A model generated the notes under the pieces. It was not told where the DNA came from. It was given only the letters and a program-made list of their open reading frames with translations, and did no database searches. A stretch of DNA of 64,000 bases from contig NZ_JRHC01000002.1 in assembly GCF_000949475.1 (NCBI RefSeq), positions 248,001 to 312,000 of the forward strand, in the 5' to 3' direction. Origin of the DNA: Draconibacterium sediminis (lineage in GTDB: Bacteria; Bacteroidota; Bacteroidia; Bacteroidales; Prolixibacteraceae). How positions within the stretch are numbered: position 1 is the stretch's first letter; each line of letters begins with the position of its first letter. Below, in pieces: positions 8,363-17,141 of the stretch. A program made the translations under genes and the position numbers.

Positions 8363-9706
8363 CTATAGTTTTGGTTCCCAATTTTTATCGTACTCCCTGC
8401 CCCACAATTTCATGGCGTCGCGGTCGTACATAATTCCGGTTTTATCGCAAATATCAAAACCGTGTCCGATTCGGTAGGCAACATTTGAGTAATGCACCAT
8501 GGTCTGGCTAATTGCACCTTCCATAATGTGTGAATTCAGTTTGCCTTTACCACGAATTGCGCTAAACCAGTTTTGAACGTGAGCGGTTGACGTATCGCCA
8601 CCACCACCAAGTGCGGTACCGGCTTCCTGCGAACCTGTTACGCTGTCTCTTACAACTTTTCCGTTACGATCGTACACAATATATTTTCCACGGTCGACAA
8701 AAACAGTTCCTTCGCTACCGTAAATAATTGTTCCGCGGCCTCCCAAACCATAAGTATCCTGACCGGAGCGGCTACGGCCGTCCCATTTAATTACTTTGTC
8801 TCCTCCGAAAAGGAAAGTTGCATCCATGGTATCGTACATTTCCCAGCCATCCTCGAAGAAATGACGTTTACCGGCTTCAACATGTACATTGTTTGGTAAA
8901 CCTACCTGCAATGCCCAACGCGCTACATCCAGCTCGTGAGTTGCATTGTTTCCGGTTTCTCCGGTTCCGTAATTCCAACCGTACCAGTGCCAGTTGTAAT
9001 CCCAGGTTTCTTCGGTATAGTCGCGGTGAATTGCAGGTCCCTGCCAGATTTCCCAGTCAAGGCCGGCAGGTACAGCAGCTTTTTTCTGTACAGGCACCTC
9101 ACCTCTGTTGTTGATATAAAAGGCCACTGCCCGATAAGGCACACCAATAATTCCGTTATGAATTTCGTTTATAATCTCGATGGTATGCTCCGACGAACGT
9201 TGCTGGTTACCCATTTGTACCACCTTGTTGTATTTCTCGGCGGCTTTAACGATCATCTCATTTTCGGCCATGTTATGGCTGCATGGTTTTTCAACATATA
9301 CATGTTTTCCGGCCTGCATAGCCATTACTGAACCCGGAGTATGCCAGTGGTCGGGAGTGGCATTGATAACACAATCCACATCCTTATCGTCAAGAATTTT
9401 TCGGAAATCGTTCTCGAGTTTAGGTTTGTAATCAATGTGTTTCGCAAACCTCTCGGCAGCACGATTACGCTGATGCTCCATTACATCGCACAGGTATTTT
9501 AGCTCAACGTTGCTTTCCTTTTCAGCAATTGGCTCGTAGTAAGCGCCCAAACGGCGACCCAACCCCATAATGGCGACATTTAGCTTGTCGTTGGCACCTA
9601 TAATTTTACTGTAACTCTTTGCCGACATACCCATGGCAGTTCCTCCAACTGCAACACCGGCTGCACCTGCCGACACCTTTTTTAAAAAATCTCTTCTGTT
9701 AGTCAT
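8363..9706 (-). CDS. Tat-exported Gfo/Idh/MocA oxidoreductase
   Basis: The 447-residue product has a twin-arginine signal (NRRDFLKKVSAGAAGVAVGG). The Rossmann part includes LNVAIMGLGRRLGAY, CDVMEHQRN, NATPDHWHTPGS and EKPCSHN. The second domain has WHWYGWNYGTGETGNNATHELDVARWAL. The GETGNNATHELD stretch is typical of exported members near DUF1080 genes. It is probably a periplasmic NAD-dependent sugar or glycoside 3-oxidoreductase. It begins three bases after the stop of the DUF1080 gene and ends at a terminator, so the two form a two-gene operon. It is only a distant paralogue of the 4985-6295 protein. Confidence 0.88.
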   Translation of the reverse strand: MTNRRDFLKKVSAGAAGVAVGGTAMGMSAKSYSKIIGANDKLNVAIMGLGRRLGAYYEPIAEKESNVELKYLCDVMEHQRNRAAERFAKHIDYKPKLENDFRKILDDKDVDCVINATPDHWHTPGSVMAMQAGKHVYVEKPCSHNMAENEMIVKAAEKYNKVVQMGNQQRSSEHTIEIINEIHNGIIGVPYRAVAFYINNRGEVPVQKKAAVPAGLDWEIWQGPAIHRDYTEETWDYNWHWYGWNYGTGETGNNATHELDVARWALQVGLPNNVHVEAGKRHFFEDGWEMYDTMDATFLFGGDKVIKWDGRSRSGQDTYGLGGRGTIIYGSEGTVFVDRGKYIVYDRNGKVVRDSVTGSQEAGTALGGGGDTSTAHVQNWFSAIRGKGKLNSHIMEGAISQTMVHYSNVAYRIGHGFDICDKTGIMYDRDAMKLWGREYDKNWEPKL

Positions 9707-9709
9707 TGG

Positions 9710-11056
9710 TTATAAATTTCTTATTTTTAAACTTCTAAAGTGAACAGTATCGTTGTGATCCTGCAATAAAACAGGCCCCTTTTCAGCCATTCCAAAACCT
9801 TCAAACCCGGCATATTTACTGCGTGCCACAAGCGCTTTATAAATATTACTGCCACGCGTGTATTCCACAACTTTTCTTCCGTTTAACCAATGTTGCACTT
9901 TTCCGTCTGGGAAAACCACAATCCGCCCACGATTCCATTCGTTAGGTCCATTTGAAAAACGTCTTTCTTTGTTTGATGGAATGAGATCGTACAACGATGA
10001 CATGGTGCGGTTACCTACAACTCCTTGTTTGGCATCAGGATGCTTTTCATCGTCCAGAATCTGATATTCCAAACCTATACCCGGGCCGTTGTTGCCAATT
10101 CCGTATTTAACACCACTGTTTGCTCCTTCGGTGTACATAAAATCAAACTTGAACTCAAATGGCCCAAACTCCTCTTTTGTAATAATATCGCCACCTTTTT
10201 TACCCGGATCATTTTGACTTGACAATACCGATAAAATTCCATCTTCTACCTGCCAGCCTTTCTCCGGGAATTCACCGGTTTTTGCATTTTGCCAATTGTT
10301 GGTTGACTCACCATCAAAAAGCAACCTAAAACCTTGTTTTCTTTCCAGTTCGCTTAAATCGTTAGCCACCAAATTTTCAACATGAATGTCGGCATAGATT
10401 GCCGGTTCCAGGTTTTCAGTTTTTATGCGGATATTGCGCCACTTAATCTGCTCACCTTCTTTTTCCTTGTTGTTGCCAATTCCATGTACCTGAAGAGCAA
10501 TAAAACCTTCAGCGGTCATATCGTCGATAACATGAGCAACCGGAATATCATTTAACCATGTACGAATTGAGTTTCCGATACATTCGATGCGGTACTTATT
10601 CCACTGCCCCATTTTCAGGGCTTTTCGCGCGTCGGGATTAAGGTCAAGCGGGTACAGCCAACCGCGTCTTGCTTCATCGTAGATACCGCCGCTCCAGGCT
10701 CTTTCCGACGGGTCAACCTCGCACTGGTAGCCATGCACGCGTCCGTTGTTATATTCGGGCACACTTAAGCTTCTGAACTGAATACCCGAATTCATATTAG
10801 GCTCAACCAGCAATTCAACTTCAAAAACAAAATCGCTGTAATTTTTTTCGGTACACAAAAAAGAATTTGGTGTTCCGGCAACCGTTGTTCCAACAATTAC
10901 CCCATCAACCACTTCGTATTTTGCTTCACCATTACGTTGTATCCACCCATCAAGGTTTTCACCATTAAACAGGTTTACCCAGCCATCCTGGGCATTTACA
11001 TTTGTTACTAAACTCAAAGAGATAGTAAGAAATAAGATTGAAATAAAGTTTTTCAC
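9710..11056 (-). CDS. Double DUF1080 secreted 3-keto-glycoside hydrolase-like protein
   Basis: This 448-residue protein has a Sec signal (ending VTNVNAQ) and two successive DUF1080 concanavalin-like beta-sandwich domains. Domain one (24-215) begins GWVNLFNGENLDGWIQ and contains NSGIQFRS and GGIYDEARRGWL. Domain two (240-448) begins FRLLFDGESTNNWQN and contains NSGVKYGIG and ends FRSLKIRNL. Members of DUF1080 (3-keto-disaccharide hydrolase family) have been shown to cleave 3-keto-glycosides made by Gfo/Idh enzymes, which fits the adjoining Tat oxidoreductase. Only one of the two domains may be catalytic; I cannot assign residues. It is the first gene of its operon, with a promoter and a dyad just upstream. 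Confidence 0.88.
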   Translation of the reverse strand: MKNFISILFLTISLSLVTNVNAQDGWVNLFNGENLDGWIQRNGEAKYEVVDGVIVGTTVAGTPNSFLCTEKNYSDFVFEVELLVEPNMNSGIQFRSLSVPEYNNGRVHGYQCEVDPSERAWSGGIYDEARRGWLYPLDLNPDARKALKMGQWNKYRIECIGNSIRTWLNDIPVAHVIDDMTAEGFIALQVHGIGNNKEKEGEQIKWRNIRIKTENLEPAIYADIHVENLVANDLSELERKQGFRLLFDGESTNNWQNAKTGEFPEKGWQVEDGILSVLSSQNDPGKKGGDIITKEEFGPFEFKFDFMYTEGANSGVKYGIGNNGPGIGLEYQILDDEKHPDAKQGVVGNRTMSSLYDLIPSNKERRFSNGPNEWNRGRIVVFPDGKVQHWLNGRKVVEYTRGSNIYKALVARSKYAGFEGFGMAEKGPVLLQDHNDTVHFRSLKIRNL

Positions 11057-11092
11057 TGTATTAGATTTACGTTTTAATTGGTTTATTTTCGA

Positions 11093-11144
11093 CCGTGTAC
11101 GAACACGGCATCAACAAAATTAATCAAATTTTGGATTTTGCAAG
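11093..11144 (-). promoter_or_regulatory. Promoter and putative operator of the DUF1080 operon
   Basis: On the minus strand a -7 box TAATTTTG (11115-11122) matches the Bacteroidota TAnnTTTG consensus, with CTTG (11141-11144) near the -33 position. Just downstream, at the expected transcription start, lies a 16-base dyad CCGTGT-N4-ACACGG (11093-11108), the size and symmetry of a LacI/GntR-type operator. No regulator gene adjoins. Confidence 0.4.
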
Positions 11145-11182
11145 GAAATAATGGTAGAATTCAAAAATAATTTTGAAGGAAT

Positions 11183-11212
11183 AAAAAAGCCCCGGCAAAC
11201 TAATGCCGGGGC
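11183..11212 (-). terminator. Terminator of the oligopeptidase gene
   Basis: On the minus strand GCCCCGGC (11212-11205) pairs with GCCGGGGC (11196-11189), followed by six T. It is a strong intrinsic terminator 19 bases after the stop codon. Confidence 0.9.
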
Positions 11213-11230
11213 CGATTATTTAGTGCTTCT

Positions 11231-13336
11231 CTATTCTATTCCTAACTGGTCGAAAATAAATGCATATTCCAATGCCGTTTCTTTTATCCATTCGAAACGG
11301 CCGGATGCTCCTCCATGTCCGTATTCCATATTAATGTGGAATAACAGTGGATTATCGTCGGTTTTTAATTCGCGTAATTTGGCCACCCACTTGGCGGGCT
11401 CCCAATACTGTACCTGCGAATCGTGCAATCCGGTTGTAACCAGCAATGCCGGGTAATCTTTCGCTTCCACATTATCGTATGGCGAATAGGAAAGCATGTA
11501 ATGATAATACTTTTCGATTTTTGGATTTCCCCATTCGTCGAATTCGCTCGTGGTAAGCGGAATACTCTCGTCGAGCATGGTGGTAACCACATCAACAAAC
11601 GGTACGGCTGCGATCACGCCTTTATACAGGTCAGGGCGAAGATTGATGCAGGCACCCATTAAAAGTCCGCCGGCACTTCCGCCCATAGCAAATAATTTTT
11701 CTGAGTTGGTGTATCCGTCATCGATCAGGAATTGAGCGCAGTCGTTAAAATCGGTAAAGGTGTTCATCTTTTTCAAGAGTTTACCGTCTTCGTACCACTG
11801 GCGACCATTAATCTGGCTTCCGCGAATGTGTGCAATTGCATACACAAAACCACGATCGAGCAAAGGCAAACGTCTTAACGAAAAGCTGGGGTTATTAGTG
11901 ATTCCGTATGAGCCATAACCGTACAACAAGGTTGGATTATTGCCATTCTTTTCCATGCCTTTTTTGTAAACAATGGAAATAGGAATTTTTGTTCCATCAC
12001 CTGCCGTTGCATAAATTCGTTTGGTTTCGTAATCATCTTTGTTAAAACCACCCAATATTTCATCCTGTTTTAACAAGATGCGTTCCTTTGTTTTCAGGTT
12101 GTAATCAAAAATTGAATTAGGCGTAGTTAGCGAGGTATAGCTAAAACGGAAAACTTCGGTATCAAAATCACGGTTTACATTCGGACTAACTGTATAAACT
12201 TCTTCGTCAAAATCGATCAAATATTCTTCACCATGCCACGGAATTACTCGAAGTTGGTTAATTCCTTCGATACGTTCGGTAACTACCAGGTAATCTTTGA
12301 AAATTTCATAATTATCGAAGAAAACATCGCTGCGATGTGGAATAACCTCCGTCCAGTTTTCTTTTTCAGTAGCAGAAACAGGGGTTTTCATTAAACGAAA
12401 ATTCAATGCATCGAGGTTGGTGCGTATGTAAAAATCGTTTTCAAAATGATCAACCGAATATTCCAATCCTCTTTCGCGCGAGTGAATGATCTTAAATTCT
12501 CCTTCCGGATTGTTGGCATCCAGAAAACGATATTCTGAAGTTAAGGTACTTTCGCTTCCAATTATCAGGTATTCTTGCGACTTGGTTTTAAAGATAAACA
12601 CCGAAAAGGTTTCATCCTCTTCGTAGTACACCTCTTCATCGTCTTCAACCGGTGTACCTATTACGTGCTTCATAATTTTTTCTGAGCGCAGCGTAACATC
12701 ATCTTTTAAAGTATAATAAATTGTTTTATTATCGTTGGCCCAAACCGCACTACCAGTAGTTAAAGGAATCTCATCCTCCAGCGTTTCGCCTGTTTCAAGA
12801 TTCTTAAAATATATGGTGTATTTTCTGCGGCTAACGGTATCAACGCCATATGCTATAAGTTTGTTATCAGGGCTTACCGACAGGCCACCAAGCATAAAAA
12901 AATCCTGACCTTCTGCCAGCACATTTTCGTCGAGCATAACTTCTTCTTCGGCATCGAGACTTCCCTTTTTCCTGCAGTTTACATCGTATTCTTTACCGGG
13001 TAGTTGTTTGTAGTAATAGTAGTATCCATTCTTTTTGTATGGAACCGACTTATTTTCCGGCTTAATTTTCGATTTAATTTCCTCAAACAACTTTTCCTGA
13101 AGCGGTTCGGTATGTTTCATCACCGCATCTTTGTAGGCATTCTCCGCTTCCAAATGTGCGATCACTTCAGGATTTTCGCGCTCGTTCATCCAGTAATAAT
13201 TGTCAACGCGCGTATGACCATGTATCGTAAGTTCTTTCATTATCTTTTTTGCAACAGGTGGCTCTATCTTCTCTTTCGAAGTACATGCCACTAAAAATAA
13301 TCCCCAAATAAAACTCAAATAAATTAACTTCTTCAT
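11231..13336 (-). CDS. ptrB: S9A oligopeptidase B/prolyl oligopeptidase lipoprotein
   Basis: The 701-residue protease has a lipoprotein signal (lipobox LVAC, Cys18), so it is anchored in the periplasm. The N-terminal half (30-410) is the seven-bladed propeller, opening THGHTRVDNYYWMNERENPEV-like (written here as HTRVDNYYWMNERENPEV). The C-terminal alpha/beta-hydrolase domain carries the nucleophile in GGSAGG, the Asp in TGLHDSQVQY and the His in MEYGHGGASG. Oligopeptidase B cuts after Arg/Lys and prolyl oligopeptidase after Pro; the acidic pocket loop cannot be judged by eye, so specificity is open. It ends at a strong terminator and is a single-gene unit. Confidence 0.92.
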   Translation of the reverse strand: MKKLIYLSFIWGLFLVACTSKEKIEPPVAKKIMKELTIHGHTRVDNYYWMNERENPEVIAHLEAENAYKDAVMKHTEPLQEKLFEEIKSKIKPENKSVPYKKNGYYYYYKQLPGKEYDVNCRKKGSLDAEEEVMLDENVLAEGQDFFMLGGLSVSPDNKLIAYGVDTVSRRKYTIYFKNLETGETLEDEIPLTTGSAVWANDNKTIYYTLKDDVTLRSEKIMKHVIGTPVEDDEEVYYEEDETFSVFIFKTKSQEYLIIGSESTLTSEYRFLDANNPEGEFKIIHSRERGLEYSVDHFENDFYIRTNLDALNFRLMKTPVSATEKENWTEVIPHRSDVFFDNYEIFKDYLVVTERIEGINQLRVIPWHGEEYLIDFDEEVYTVSPNVNRDFDTEVFRFSYTSLTTPNSIFDYNLKTKERILLKQDEILGGFNKDDYETKRIYATAGDGTKIPISIVYKKGMEKNGNNPTLLYGYGSYGITNNPSFSLRRLPLLDRGFVYAIAHIRGSQINGRQWYEDGKLLKKMNTFTDFNDCAQFLIDDGYTNSEKLFAMGGSAGGLLMGACINLRPDLYKGVIAAVPFVDVVTTMLDESIPLTTSEFDEWGNPKIEKYYHYMLSYSPYDNVEAKDYPALLVTTGLHDSQVQYWEPAKWVAKLRELKTDDNPLLFHINMEYGHGGASGRFEWIKETALEYAFIFDQLGIE

Positions 13337-13464
13337 GCTTTTGGTAATTAGTTGATATTCTTAATATTTTTTTCAGGAAGTTCTGAAATTACATTTAAAC
13401 CGGCAGTTTTCAAAATAAATATCGATTCAAAGCTGCTCAATAATCCGCCCCCGGAAAAAGAGAG

Positions 13465-15426
13465 CTATTTATTTCTGAAATTTATCTTCTGAATGTTTTT
13501 CGAGATTTCAATCCGGTTATAAATCGATTCAATGACCTGATCGTACAGTTTATCTTTTAGAATGTAATCCTCAATATCCACATCGATGTTCGGATTATCA
13601 TTCACTTCAACTACATAAACCTTATCGTTTACCAGCTTCAGGTCAACACCATACAAACCGTCGCCAATTAAAGCTGCTGCTTTTAAAGCTGTTTTTACAA
13701 CTTCTTCGGGCACATCTTCAATATTCACCGTTTCCGAATCGCCGGAATATTCCTCGGCCTCACCAGTCCAGTTGTAAATTTGCCAGTGCCCTTTCGACAT
13801 GTAATACTTGCAGGCAAATAGCGGCCGGTTATCGAGTATCCCGATTCTCCAGTCGAATTCAGAATAAAGAAACTCCTGACAAACAATCATATCCGATTTT
13901 TTGAACAACTGGTTTATGGCATCAAAAGCCTCTTCCTTATTTTCCACTTTTGTTATTCCCAACGAAAAGGCACTGTCGGGCTGTTTTAACACCAGCGGGA
14001 AATTCATATCGTCAAGATCTTTCTTTTCGAATATGTTCTTGGTAAAAACAACCGTTTGCGGAGTTAGTATTTTGTGTTTTCTAAAAATTTCGTTCTGAAA
14101 TATTTTATTGGAGCAACGAAGTATCGACCACGGATCGTCAATAACCACTAACCCTTCGGCGTAGGCCATTCGCGAAAATTCATAGGTATGATCGTTTACA
14201 TTTGTGGTTTCGCGAATAAAAAGCGCATCGAATTCGTTTATTTTATCAAAATCGTTTTTTGTGATGAACTCGGCATACAAACCTTTACGGTTGGCCGCCG
14301 ATTTAAACTTTTGAAGCGCACGCTTGCACGATGGTGGCGTTTCCTCTTCAGGATCAACCAAAATGGCAATGTCGTATTTGTAATTGATTAGCGTGGTTTT
14401 ATTAAAACGCCTTTTGCTAAAATATTTACGTGCAAACTCGTAAATAACCTCAATTTCACTTTCGGGTAATTTATTTAGAGTTAGAACTTTTATTCCCTTA
14501 ATGATCCATTTCTCCTGTTTTACAAATTCAATCTCGAAAAGCGGCGTTTCAAACAGCAGGTAAAGCCGGTTGGCAATTGCGTTAAATCCTTTTGTGGCTG
14601 TCTGTCCGAAATAAATTTTCAACTGAAATTTATCGTCTTTTACTTTTTGCAGCGCTTTGTTTATCAATTCATCAATATCGTACGATGTGGAATGGATTAC
14701 CTTCAGCATTTTAAAATCGCGCAGTGTAACCGAACTGGGAATTACACGGTGCCCGCGGGCTGCAGCCAGCAACGACACATAATAACCGTAACTCTGGTAT
14801 TTATACGAACTGCAGAGATTAAAAACACGTATGTCGGCGCTGTTCTGGTAAACCGGGTTGCTAATGTATTCTTTTACCGATATAACTTTAGCGTTTACAT
14901 CGGTAAAAGTCCATTTGTGTGGTTGGTTGATTACGATAATATTTGTGGTCTTTTTCCGAACCTCTTCCGCTTCCAAACTCAATTCCATTTTTACAGCATC
15001 TTCCCCACTCGCGTAATAATCAGCTATGGTATGCGACTCCTTAAATCCCTTTTTTTTGTACCACTCAATCAGCTCGTTGTTTTTCGACTGAACCTCGATC
15101 AATATTTTTTGAAAATGATTTTCAATTGCCAGGTTCTTCACATAATTCAACATGAAAGTACCTAAACCGAAATTTCGGTATTTTCCCACCACTGCAATCG
15201 AATAAATTCGTAATGCATGTTTATATTTAAACAAAGTGAGTGCCCCGGCGGGAGTTACTTTTTTGCCTTCTTTCAACTCTACAATTAAAACATCCTGAAA
15301 CGCGCTATCCAGGCTGTGTTTGATACTTTTGCGAGAACTTTTTTGAAACTGCGGAAAAGATTCGTTTTCCAGCTTTTCAAGGAAATTAAAATCACCAGGC
15401 TGTGATTTTCTGATATTCAAATCCAT
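13465..15426 (-). CDS. GNAT - RLAN - RimK-like ATP-grasp fusion
   Basis: The 653-residue protein has three parts. Residues 1-155 form a GNAT acetyltransferase (GKYRNFGLGTFMLNYVKNLA, the acetyl-CoA loop). Residues 165-310 match the RLAN domain found before RimK-like ATP-grasps (VFNLCSSYKYQSYGYYVSLL). Residues 420-645 are the ATP-grasp (PLVLKQPDSAFSLGITKV, CQEFLYSEFDWRIGIL, VVEVNDNPNID, with the Mg-binding E and N). ATP-grasp amidoligases form peptide bonds between an amine and an acyl phosphate; with GNAT they are predicted to make or modify small peptides or amino-acid-capped metabolites. The substrate is unknown. It is monocistronic and divergent from the symporter gene. Confidence 0.88.
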   Translation of the reverse strand: MDLNIRKSQPGDFNFLEKLENESFPQFQKSSRKSIKHSLDSAFQDVLIVELKEGKKVTPAGALTLFKYKHALRIYSIAVVGKYRNFGLGTFMLNYVKNLAIENHFQKILIEVQSKNNELIEWYKKKGFKESHTIADYYASGEDAVKMELSLEAEEVRKKTTNIIVINQPHKWTFTDVNAKVISVKEYISNPVYQNSADIRVFNLCSSYKYQSYGYYVSLLAAARGHRVIPSSVTLRDFKMLKVIHSTSYDIDELINKALQKVKDDKFQLKIYFGQTATKGFNAIANRLYLLFETPLFEIEFVKQEKWIIKGIKVLTLNKLPESEIEVIYEFARKYFSKRRFNKTTLINYKYDIAILVDPEEETPPSCKRALQKFKSAANRKGLYAEFITKNDFDKINEFDALFIRETTNVNDHTYEFSRMAYAEGLVVIDDPWSILRCSNKIFQNEIFRKHKILTPQTVVFTKNIFEKKDLDDMNFPLVLKQPDSAFSLGITKVENKEEAFDAINQLFKKSDMIVCQEFLYSEFDWRIGILDNRPLFACKYYMSKGHWQIYNWTGEAEEYSGDSETVNIEDVPEEVVKTALKAAALIGDGLYGVDLKLVNDKVYVVEVNDNPNIDVDIEDYILKDKLYDQVIESIYNRIEISKNIQKINFRNK

Positions 15427-15612
15427 TTATTGCGTTATAAATCAAAACTAATTGAAACCTAATTAACACTTCAACCCCGTTAAGTTTTTTGTAGCATTAA
15501 ATGCCATAACTTATTTTCGGGATCAATAAAATGAATACGCTTTCCTATTTTATTTTATTGACAAGCAAAAATACAATATTGAAACATTAATTGCGATATT
15601 TGTCTGCGAATT

Positions 15613-16962
15613 ATGCAAACAGAAATAACCATACTTATTTATTTTGTTTTTATAGTTGGGATTGGCGTTTATTCGGCCTTTCGAATCAAAAATCCATCAG
15701 ATTATTATGTGGCCGGAAAGAAGGCCGGGTTACTGCCTGTATCGGGAAGTTTACTCGCCACAATTCTTGGCGGATCGGCATTAACGGGAACCATTGAATT
15801 AAGCCAAACCAGAGGTTGGGCAGCATTGTGGTTTTTGTTCTCGGCAGCAATTGGCTTGTTTCTTCTGGCACCAATTTCAAAATATGTAAGCCGCTACGGA
15901 AATTATACTCTCCCTGAATTGTTGGGAAAGTTCTTTGGCCGTAAAGCCGAACGATTTTCAACCATTATCATTCCGTTGGCGTGGTTAGGAATAGTAGCAG
16001 CACAAATTATTGCTGCAGCTCAAATCCTGCAGGGGCTTGGTTTTATTTCGTATCAGAACGCGGCCATTTTATCGGGGCTGGTTTTTATTGCTTACACCCT
16101 ATTGGGCGGCCAGTTAAGTATTCTTAAAACAGATACCTTACAAGCTGTATTAATTATCAGCGGATTGGCGGCTCTGCTGTTTTTTGCTATTCAGTCACCT
16201 GAACATTCGCAGGTGGAGCCTTTAAAATTTTCAGCGCTGTTTAATTCCAAATTTTCGCTTGTCGATCTCATCGTTCTGTTAATGACTTATTCGGTAACAT
16301 TTGTTGTGGGGCCCGATATTTACTCGCGCCTGTTTTGTGCCGGGAGTGAAAAAACAGCACGAAGAAGTATAATAATAGTGGCATCAATATTAATCCCCGT
16401 ATCATTTGCCCTCACCTATTTAGGCGTTTATTCCGGAAAAGAAAACGAAGGAATTATGGCATTTGCCGGGCACCTGCTTCCGAACTGGGCCTATGGTTTG
16501 TTTATCGCGGCATTGCTTTCTGCAGTAATGTCTTCGGCTGATACTACTTTGCTTACTTCAAGTATGATTCTTAGCGAATTATTCAGCGGTAACCTTGAGA
16601 AAAAACAAGCCCTTCCTCTCACCCGCTGGCTGGTTGTTGTAATTGGGGCTTTAAGTCTGCTTATATCGCTGTATATTACTTCAGTAATTCAGGCTTTACT
16701 TTTGGCACTCAGTTTTTTCTCAGGTGCTTTTGTAGTTCCTGTTTTATGCGGATTGCTGGGTTTTAAAGTGAACAACAAAAACGTAATTTGGGCTATTGTT
16801 TTTGGAGGAGTTACCGCTTTGGCAGGCAAACTGTTAACCGTATTTGATTATCAAAGCCTTGGAAACGGCCTTATTATTCTAAGTTATTTTGTAAATAGCC
16901 TTATTTTGTTTATCGGACATAGATCAGGAAACACGTCTGTATCAACATATCTTAAAGTTTAG
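15613..16962 (+). CDS. Sodium:solute symporter (SSS family)
   Basis: The 449-residue integral membrane protein has about twelve to thirteen hydrophobic segments. It opens with a helix at 5-22, followed by NPSDYYVAGKKAGLLPVSGSL, the loop seen in sodium:solute symporters, and LLATILGGSALTGTIELSQTRG. The SSADTTLLTSSM segment near 310 corresponds to the sodium-site helix of the family. It is slightly shorter than PutP-like members. The substrate is unknown. It is followed by the sensor kinase operon after 180 bases, with no proof of a link. Confidence 0.88.
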   Translation: MQTEITILIYFVFIVGIGVYSAFRIKNPSDYYVAGKKAGLLPVSGSLLATILGGSALTGTIELSQTRGWAALWFLFSAAIGLFLLAPISKYVSRYGNYTLPELLGKFFGRKAERFSTIIIPLAWLGIVAAQIIAAAQILQGLGFISYQNAAILSGLVFIAYTLLGGQLSILKTDTLQAVLIISGLAALLFFAIQSPEHSQVEPLKFSALFNSKFSLVDLIVLLMTYSVTFVVGPDIYSRLFCAGSEKTARRSIIIVASILIPVSFALTYLGVYSGKENEGIMAFAGHLLPNWAYGLFIAALLSAVMSSADTTLLTSSMILSELFSGNLEKKQALPLTRWLVVVIGALSLLISLYITSVIQALLLALSFFSGAFVVPVLCGLLGFKVNNKNVIWAIVFGGVTALAGKLLTVFDYQSLGNGLIILSYFVNSLILFIGHRSGNTSVSTYLKV

Positions 16963-17141
16963 CAGATTTTAAATTCTTTATAATTTGATCTGAAATTGCT
17001 AATCTATATTCAATCTTCTTACAATTGTTTTTATTTTGTTGCCCATAAATAATTATCGTTACCATACGAAATTATTGTTTTAAACTGTCGGGAGGGGACA
17101 CTCGACAATTTAAAGATGCTGGACTAAACAAGAGGGGGACT

